NCBI GenBank assembly: GCA_039922435.1
Contig: JBDTES010000021.1
Span: 1 to 30,946 of the forward strand
Direction: 5' to 3'
From: JBDTES01 sp039922435
GTDB lineage: Bacteria > Patescibacteriota > Saccharimonadia > Saccharimonadales > UBA4665
Length of the DNA: 30,946 nt
Numbering within the stretch: position 1 is the first letter of the stretch; every line of letters begins with the position of its first letter. The position numbers and the translations under genes were made by a program. The notes beneath the pieces are model-generated. The model worked only from the letters and a program-made list of their open reading frames with translations. It was not told the origin of the DNA and ran no database searches. Positions 22,098 to 29,100 of the stretch are shown here, one piece after another.

Positions 22098-24965
22098 ATG
22101 AAATTTCAAGCCGGACAACGTAGAAAAGCCATTGAGTACGAAAAAGATCTAGTTATTCAGTGGAAGAAGAATAAGACTTTTGAAAAATCAGTTGAACAGC
22201 GACCGGCTGATAATTCGTACGTATTCTACGATGGTCCACCGTTTATTACGGGGGTGCCACACGTGGCTACTCTGCTAGCTTCGGTTGCTAAAGACGTGGT
22301 ACCACGCTATTGGACTATGAAGGGTAAGCGTGTCGAACGAGTTTGGGGTTGGGATTGTCATGGACTGCCAGCCGAAGTTTTTACCGAGAAGAAATTGGGT
22401 ATTCGTGATCGTCGGGACATCGGTACTAAGATTAGTCTCGAGGAATATATCACGACTTGTCGAGACAATATGGTGCAAACGGGTAGTTTATGGGAAGACA
22501 CGATCGATCGGGTAGGCCGCTGGGTGGACTTTAAGGGTGCTTACAAGACCATGGACAAGAACTACATGGAAAGTATCTGGTGGGCATTTCAGAAGCTATA
22601 TAACGAGGGCAAGATATACGAGGGTGAAAAGGTGCTACTTTACTGTACGCGTGATGCTACGCCACTATCTAAGGCCGAGGTCACCATGGATGCTGGTAGT
22701 TATAAGGACGTAACCGATCCGAGTGTTTACGTTAAATTCAAACTGAAGGATGATGGTCGCTATGTGCTGGCCTGGACGACTACGCCATGGACTTTACCGG
22801 CTAATACTGCTGTAGCAGTTAACAAAGATGCTAGCTACACCGAGGTTAAACTAGAAGATGGGTCTGATGTAATTCTAGCAACAGAATTGCTCGAACGAGT
22901 TTTAACCGACGAGAAACACCAACCAATACCGTTTACGGTTGGGTCGACCTTTAAGGGCTCCGAATTAGTTGGTAAGAGCTACGAGCCACTATTTGGCGAC
23001 AGGGGTGAAAATGCTCACAAAATTTGGCATGCTGATTATGTGACTATGGAGGAGGGTACTGGTATCGTACATCTAGCTCCAGCTTACGGCGAAGAAGATT
23101 ACGCGCTCAGTAAAGAAATGGGCTTTCCATTTGTTAGCGTTATCGACGAAAACGGATTTTACTCCGAGGGCGATTGGAAAGGCCAGAACGTTTGGGAAGC
23201 TAACAAGCCGATTGCTAAGGAGTTACACGACCGTGGTATCGTCTGGAAGATAGAATACATGGTGCACAGTTATCCGCACTGTTACCGCTGTGGCACGAGA
23301 CTGATGTACCGAGCTCACCCCAGTTGGTTTATGGATATTCAGGGCCAGAAATCGCTGATGATTGATCAGAACGAGAATATTTCGTGGTTTCCGGAGCACC
23401 TCAAAGAAGGGCGCTTTAAAAAGAACATGGAGCGGGCGCCAGATTGGAACTTAAGCCGTGATCGCTTCTGGGCTACGGCTATGCCGGTCTGGAAGAGCGA
23501 CCAGGGTGATATTAAGGTAGTCGGTAGTTATGCGGAACTAAAGGAGTTAAGCGGAGTCGAGTTAGAGGATTATCACCGGCCGTGGGTCGACGATATTGAG
23601 TTTGATCTGGGCGGCAAACACTACAGGCGGATTGATAAGGTGATGGACTGCTGGTTTGAGAGTGGCAGTATGCCATTTGCTCAGTTCCATTACCCGTTTG
23701 AAAATGTCCAGAAGTTTGAATCAAACTACCCCGGTGATTACATTGTCGAGTACATTGGACAGATCCGGGCTTGGTTTTACTATGTCCACGCTGTGAATGT
23801 GGCACTGTTTGGCACTTACGCCTATAAGCACGTTAATGTAACCGGTAATTTAGCCGGTAATGATGGTCGCAAGATGAGTAAGAGCTATGGTAACTATACC
23901 GACCCTAATGAGCTGATGGACCTCTATAGCGCCGATGCGCTTAGGTTTCTACTAATGAGCTCAACCCTCATGAATGGTGAAGACTCTTCTCTTCAGGACA
24001 AGGAAGTCCAAGACGTCCAGCGCAAACTAGCTATGATTTGGAACATGTACGACTTTTTTACAATGTATGCAGCGGTCGATGGCTGGGATTGGGATGGTAA
24101 TTTGGATGACCCTTCTAAGGAGTTAAATAACTCTTTAGATATTTGGGTAGTGTCAAGATTACATCAATTACAGGCACATATAGTTGATCGGATGGATGAG
24201 TATGATATTCCGGGTGCGCTCGAGCCAGTATTGCTATTTCTAGACGATGCCAGCAACTGGTACGTCCGTCGCAGCCGACGCCGCTTCTGGAAATCAGGCG
24301 ACGATAGCGACAAGAACGAGGCCTACCGCACTCTCCACTATGTCTTAGTTCGCCTGAGTATGATTTTGGCACCATTCGTCCCATTCCTGGCCGAGGAACT
24401 ATATCAGAAGCTGACGGGCGGTGAGAGCGTGCATTTACTAGATTGGCCGGAGCCAGGCGATGTTAACGATGTATCTGTGGCCGAAATGGCTGAAGTTAGG
24501 GAGGTAATCAACCTGGGCCTTAGCCAGCGAGCCGCCAATAAACTAAAGGTTCGTCAGCCACTAGCTGAAGCAAAGGTTTGTACAGTGGTAGAGCTGTCAG
24601 ATGAGCTGAAGTCAATTATCACTGAGGAGCTAAACGTTAAATCACTTGACGTGTCGGCTGGTGATGCGGTTAGAGTTGAGCTTAATACCGAAATTACACC
24701 ACAGCTCAAACGGGAAGGGTTGATGCGTGAACTGGTCCGCCAGGTACAAACGGCCCGTAAAAAAGCTGGCCTGAATGTAGATGATCGGATAACGCTTAGC
24801 CTAGCTTCTGACAACGAAGAGATTAGCCAAACTGTTAGTGAATATGCCGACACTATAAAGTCCGAAACTCTAGCAACCAGTCTTAACGGGGATCAACCAG
24901 ATCAGTACAAGGTAGATTTGATGGTAGATGGCTGCCAAGTTAGCTTGGCTCTAGCGAAGGCTTGA
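22098..24965 (+). CDS. ileS: Isoleucyl-tRNA synthetase with altered HIGH motif, 955 aa
   Basis: The protein charges tRNA(Ile). It is of the archaeal/eukaryotic-like type: GPPFITGVPHVATLLASVAKDV at 46-67, then RVWGWDCHGLPAE, an editing domain with TTPWTLPANTA, a YPHCYRCGT cysteine pair, DCWFESGSMPFAQ, and KMSKS at 592-596. The HIGH motif, normally HYGH in this type, reads H55-V56-A57-T58. The second histidine, which contacts ATP, and the glycine are gone. After CHGLPAE the usual Asn is Val. KMSKS is intact and there is no frameshift, so the gene is under coding selection. SD AAGGAG (22086-22091), 6 nt from the ATG, selects 22098. A T-box precedes it. Whether this is the only IleRS cannot be seen from the window. 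Confidence 0.94.
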   Translation: MKFQAGQRRKAIEYEKDLVIQWKKNKTFEKSVEQRPADNSYVFYDGPPFITGVPHVATLLASVAKDVVPRYWTMKGKRVERVWGWDCHGLPAEVFTEKKLGIRDRRDIGTKISLEEYITTCRDNMVQTGSLWEDTIDRVGRWVDFKGAYKTMDKNYMESIWWAFQKLYNEGKIYEGEKVLLYCTRDATPLSKAEVTMDAGSYKDVTDPSVYVKFKLKDDGRYVLAWTTTPWTLPANTAVAVNKDASYTEVKLEDGSDVILATELLERVLTDEKHQPIPFTVGSTFKGSELVGKSYEPLFGDRGENAHKIWHADYVTMEEGTGIVHLAPAYGEEDYALSKEMGFPFVSVIDENGFYSEGDWKGQNVWEANKPIAKELHDRGIVWKIEYMVHSYPHCYRCGTRLMYRAHPSWFMDIQGQKSLMIDQNENISWFPEHLKEGRFKKNMERAPDWNLSRDRFWATAMPVWKSDQGDIKVVGSYAELKELSGVELEDYHRPWVDDIEFDLGGKHYRRIDKVMDCWFESGSMPFAQFHYPFENVQKFESNYPGDYIVEYIGQIRAWFYYVHAVNVALFGTYAYKHVNVTGNLAGNDGRKMSKSYGNYTDPNELMDLYSADALRFLLMSSTLMNGEDSSLQDKEVQDVQRKLAMIWNMYDFFTMYAAVDGWDWDGNLDDPSKELNNSLDIWVVSRLHQLQAHIVDRMDEYDIPGALEPVLLFLDDASNWYVRRSRRRFWKSGDDSDKNEAYRTLHYVLVRLSMILAPFVPFLAEELYQKLTGGESVHLLDWPEPGDVNDVSVAEMAEVREVINLGLSQRAANKLKVRQPLAEAKVCTVVELSDELKSIITEELNVKSLDVSAGDAVRVELNTEITPQLKREGLMRELVRQVQTARKKAGLNVDDRITLSLASDNEEISQTVSEYADTIKSETLATSLNGDQPDQYKVDLMVDGCQVSLALAKA

Positions 24966-24997
24966 ATCTAGTATTTTGTAAAATATGCATATTAACA

Positions 24998-25041
24998 GGG
25001 GCGACGTATATACGCGTGTACATACGTCGCCAGAGGTGAAA
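24998..25041. repeat. Hairpin element, copy A (paralog of 8023-8066)
   Basis: GGCGACGTAT (25000-25009) pairs with ATACGTCGCC (25022-25031). A single mismatch, then TAC/GTA, closes on a GCGT tetraloop. It follows GGGG and is followed by CCAGAGGTGAAATC, close to CCAGGGGTAATAATC of copy B. The stem has no U-run. It lies after ileS and about 190 nt before rplU. Confidence 0.6.
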
Positions 25042-25217
25042 TCGTATAGTCATGGAATAGTTTAACTTTATAGCCTCGGTATACCAGCGCCTAACGTGGC
25101 GAAGTCGGATAGTTTTTGCTAACCGGCTGAGGCTGGAATAAACCCTGAGGGGCTTTACAGGGGCGGCTATATCTGATAATATCTATTGGTAATTTAAGTA
25201 AAAAAGAGTAGATCATA
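25042..25217 (+). promoter_or_regulatory. Structured leader region of rplU
   Basis: AGCCTC (about 25072-25077) can pair with GAGGCT (25130-25135), enclosing CGCC/GGCG (around 25090-25101). A TGATAATAT -10-like element lies near 25170. L21 mRNA leaders are known to be structured in other bacteria. Only weak purine (AGAG) is seen as an SD. The exact promoter is not certain. Confidence 0.35.
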
Positions 25218-25526
25218 ATGAAAAAAGCAATCATCTCAACCGGTGGTAAACAATACGTTGTAGCTGAAGGCGACACTGTAACTATTGAGCGCCTTAAAGA
25301 CGCCGATAAGACTGTTAAGTTTGACGCAATGATGGTTATCGACGGAGAAAAAATAGCCATTGGTACGCCGCTAGTTAGTGGTGTTAGCGTGACAGCTTCG
25401 GTCGTCGATAATGAAGCCAGGGCCGATAAGGTCACAGCCATTCGTTACAAGGCTAAGAAGCGCGTTCACAAGCTACATGGTCATCGTCAGCTACAAACTG
25501 TGGTTAAGATCGACAAGATCGCTTAG
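25218..25526 (+). CDS. rplU: 50S ribosomal protein L21, 102 aa
   Basis: The protein begins KKAIISTGGKQYVVAEGDTVTIERL, the L21 signature, and ends with YKAKKRVHKLHGHRQLQTVVKIDKI, the basic rRNA-binding block (usually KrrkrxxrrxGHRQ). Length (102) is exactly normal. L21 binds 23S rRNA in the large subunit. The usual partner rpmA (L27) does not follow; a terminator and a giant surface-protein gene come instead, so the common rplU-rpmA operon is split here. The ATG at 25218 has no good SD. Confidence 0.96.
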   Translation: MKKAIISTGGKQYVVAEGDTVTIERLKDADKTVKFDAMMVIDGEKIAIGTPLVSGVSVTASVVDNEARADKVTAIRYKAKKRVHKLHGHRQLQTVVKIDKIA

Positions 25527-25555
25527 TAGGCCCCTAAATCGGCTGAAGAGCTATT

Positions 25556-25581
25556 AAAACCCCACTCCAAGGTGGGGTTTT
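25556..25581. terminator. Terminator after rplU
   Basis: AAAACCCCAC (25556-25565) and GTGGGGTTTT (25572-25581) form a 10-bp stem with a 6-nt loop; symmetrical, so it can act on both strands. Confidence 0.85.
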
Positions 25582-25683
25582 AAGTTTGTATTCCCAAAAA
25601 TACAGCTTGTTTGGGTATTGATTAGCAGGATAGTCGTAGGGTGTAGCTTGTTTGATGCAAGTATTTGGCGGCAATTTGTAGCC

Positions 25684-25950
25684 TCAAGATGGTTCAGTCG
25701 GTATTAATACCAAACCTAGCCGCGAGTACATAGAATCTGGCACTGTAGAGTGATTATTGCCAAACCGCTTGTGGAAAACTTTTTGGTCAATTGTGCCTTT
25801 GTTGCACTGCGTACAACGGATTACGTAAGGTGTTCTGTAGATGTGACAGGTGTTAGTAACTGATATCCCCGAGGATATTAAGTATGAAGATAATATTACA
25901 ACGGAATTCAATAATAATATAGCGATCCTGGGTTGATTTATAGGTATCAA
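25684..25950 (-). CDS. Possible small membrane-anchored protein, 88 aa
   Basis: The 575-bp gap between rplU and the giant gene holds this leftward frame from a TTG start. It has an N-terminal hydrophobic segment (IAILLLNSVVILSSYLIS, residues 9-26) followed by a soluble part with a CTQC pair and a mixed, protein-like composition. No SD, no clear -10 and a TTG start argue against it; the well-formed anchor and CxxC argue for it. No family is recognised. The rest of the gap shows two partly repeated AGCTTGTTTG stretches (about 25605 and 25645) and the hairpin at 26004-26042, with no other gene. Confidence 0.35.
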   Translation of the reverse strand: MIPINQPRIAILLLNSVVILSSYLISSGISVTNTCHIYRTPYVIRCTQCNKGTIDQKVFHKRFGNNHSTVPDSMYSRLGLVLIPTEPS

Positions 25951-26003
25951 ATTTTGTTCAATTTAGTGTTGTTTAACATCGGTGGACAAGGGATAATGAA
26001 ACT

Positions 26004-26042
26004 ACGGACAGGTAGGAGCTTTAGGGCTTGCTGTTTGTCCGT
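26004..26042 (+). promoter_or_regulatory. Hairpin upstream of the giant surface-protein gene
   Basis: ACGGACA (26004-26010) pairs with TGTCCGT (26036-26042) around a 25-nt interior that can extend the stem (CAG/CTG). It is followed by an A/T-rich stretch with TATAAA at 26042-26047 and 26052-26057, just before the possible starts. It may be a leader stem or operator. Confidence 0.4.
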
Positions 26043-26058
26043 ATAAAAAAATATAAAA

Positions 26059-26139
26059 ATGGTGGCTAATCCCATCAACAACAACACAAATCAACAAACA
26101 AATGTTCAAACCAAAACCGCTAAAAACGGTATTCTATAG
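26059..26139 (+). CDS. Possible 26-aa ORF overlapping the start of the giant gene
   Basis: ATG 26059 opens a frame rich in Asn, Gln and Thr (MVANPINNNTNQQTNVQT...) ending at TAG 26137-26139, inside the first codons of the surface protein but in another frame. It begins shortly after TATAAA boxes, at the distance seen for leaderless genes in this window, whereas the ATG at 26102 has neither SD nor near -10. It may couple translation to the long frame, or be chance. Confidence 0.25.
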   Translation: MVANPINNNTNQQTNVQTKTAKNGIL

Positions 26140-29100
26140 GTTTGCCTCTAGACTAAAATATGGTCTACGTGGTGAGCTTGCTCGTGGCTTTCATCGATTT
26201 ATCGATTTGAATGGCCAGTTTGCGTGTGCTCTCAGAAGGATTACCTATCTGATGGGCTGGTTTGTTGCGACTCAAAAATCGCGATTTATACTCAAGTTTG
26301 TTGGCTTAATAATCCTTGGATCGGCCGTTTTGACCCCAGTTATAATTACATCTACCGCTCACGCTCTACCTAACTCCACCCTGAACTTCCAAGCCCGCCT
26401 AGAAACCTCCACTGGTTCAATTGCTCCCGATGGTAACTACAGCGTCCAGTTCAAGCTCTACGATGCCTCAACTGGTGGGACTAGCCTGTGGACGGAAACA
26501 GATGGAACTATTCGGGTGGCTAATGGTTACCTAACGGTTAACCTAGGCGCGACTACACCATTCCCAGGCTCTATCAATTGGGATGATCAACTCTACTTAA
26601 CAATGAACGTAGCTGGTAACGGTGAGATGTCACCGAGGTTAGCTCTAACCTCGGTGCCTTATGCCTTCCAAGCTAACAGCGCTCGCAAGTTACAGGTTCT
26701 CCAAGGTAGCAACACTGGCACCCTTAACTTCGACACCTTATCTACTAACCAAACCATCACCCTACCAAATGCTTCTGGCGAGGTTTGTCTAAGTATCGGC
26801 AATTGTGTTGGTTCTGGAGCTGGCAGTGCAATTGGCGGATCTGGTACGACAGGTACGATAGCTATGTTTACTCCTGATGGCTACAATATTGGCAACTCTA
26901 TCCTGGCCCAGACTGGTACAACGGTTGGAGTAGCTGGTACCTTGCAGGCTACGGCTGCTTTGCAGGCCCCGAGTCTAGATACAACTGCTGCCGGCATTCT
27001 GACAATAGGGGGCACTAATGCCACCACCGTATACCTAGCCACTAATGATATAGCTCATTCTATCGCTATAGGCACTGGTGCGGCTGCCCAAACCATAACG
27101 ATTGGTTCTACCACGACTGGTACGGATGTGGCAATTCAAAGTAGTGTATCGAAGGTCGAGCTGAGCGACGCTGGCGTGTCGATACGTTCGGATAGTATAA
27201 CGTTGCAAAATGGTACTGGCACAACCAATCTATTCTCAACCGATGGTGTTAATAACATTGTCCAGGTCGGTTCGGCTACCCCAAGTGCCACGCCAACGAT
27301 ATTTGTACTGAATAGCTACTCGGGCGCTGCGGATCCGACGACTGGGGTTAATGGCGCTATGTACTATAACTCGTCGATGGGGATCTTCCGCTGTTACAAC
27401 GATGGGACCTGGGTAAACTGTGCCAAGGCTGGCGGCATTGGCGGGGTTGGTACAGCGAACAAAGTAGCTTTCTTTAACAATGACGGTAATCTGCAAACCA
27501 ATAGCCAATTTGCTTGGGACGATATGACTGGTTCGCTAACGGTCGGGGTACCTTCTGTCTATAGTTATAATGTTGGTGACATTGGCCCAGCTGGTGGTGT
27601 TATATTCTACGACAAGGGTAATAACAACGGTGGTTGGCAATATCTCGAGGCCGCACCAGTGGATATATCATCCAGTGACTGGGGGTGTAGTGGTGCCAAT
27701 ATTACGACTGGTGTTTCCCTGGGAGACGGTAAACAGAACACGTCAAATATTATTGCAGCTGGTTGTGAAGGCGGTAGTAGTGCGGCCACGATTGCAGCTA
27801 ATTATATCTACGGAAGTTACAATGACTGGTTCTTACCTAGCCAGGCTGAGTTAAATGAACTGTACGGACAGAAGAGCTTACTTGGTATGTCGTCAGGTTA
27901 CTGGTGGAGTAGTTCAGCTGGAACCACTGCTACGGCCAGGCAGCAGAACTTTGATAATGGTTCTGCTAGTACTTCTAATAGAGGTAATGCTGGGTTAAAG
28001 GTTCGTCCGATTCGCACGGTTGCTGGAATGTCTGGAGCTGGGCTATATGTCGACACCGCAACGGGTAGGATTGGTGTAGGCACGGTTGCTCCAGGCTATA
28101 AGATTGATGTTGAGGATGGAACTGGTATTGTTGGTAAGTTCTCTGGCAGGGTAATCGGTGGTGATGCTGTCAATAGTAACGAATTCGTGACATTAGGCCA
28201 GGCTAATGGGGCTTACATCCAAAACTCAACTAGTCCACAGTCTGGTGCAAACTTTAATATCGGTGCGAACGGTGTAATTGGCGGCACTCTGAGTGTTGGT
28301 GGGCTGACTACGGCAACTGGCGGCTTAACAACTGGTAGCGACAGCACACTAACGGTTGGGGGTTCGACCGTAAATACCTCATTGCCAATAAGTGATCTAC
28401 CGACCGGTGGTAATATCGGTTCGGCGGCTGATACAGTTGATAAATACACTAGCTTCTTGATTAGTCAGACGACAGCTGGCCAAACCTTGAGTATTCCTGC
28501 GCCAACTAGCTCTACTAATGGTCGATTGATCTATATCACTAATGTTGGGACGGCTGGTTACACTATGAGTGGATCGATTATTAGCCCTGGAGCAGCAGCA
28601 GCATTTATCTGGAACAGTGTCACTAATAGCTGGTCACTGGTAAGTAGCGGTACCACTGGTAATTACATCCAGAATGGTACTTCGGTCCAAACAGCTAACT
28701 TTAATATTCAGAGTCTCAGTAACTCTAGTGTAGGAGTTGTTATATCAGGGGCCAGTGGTCAGACGGCTGATATATTGCAGGTTTCAGCCTATGGCGTGGC
28801 TACACCGCTAGTGAGTGTCGGTGCATCTGGTCAAACAGTTCTGCAAAATGCTACTAATTCGGCGAGCGCTCTCCGAGTCAATAACGCTAGTGGAGATAGT
28901 GTGCTAAGTGTTAATACTTCGGCTGGCCAGCTTGTGCTTGGTCAGTCAACATCGGTGAACGGCGCGCTGCTGTTCAATAATTCTACTAACAGTAATTCAA
29001 TCAAGCTCCAGTCGGCTGCACCGAGTGGTAACTACACCTACACTCTGCCAGATGCAGGGGCTGATGATGTCGTGTGTCTATTGAATCTAGGGAACTGTGT

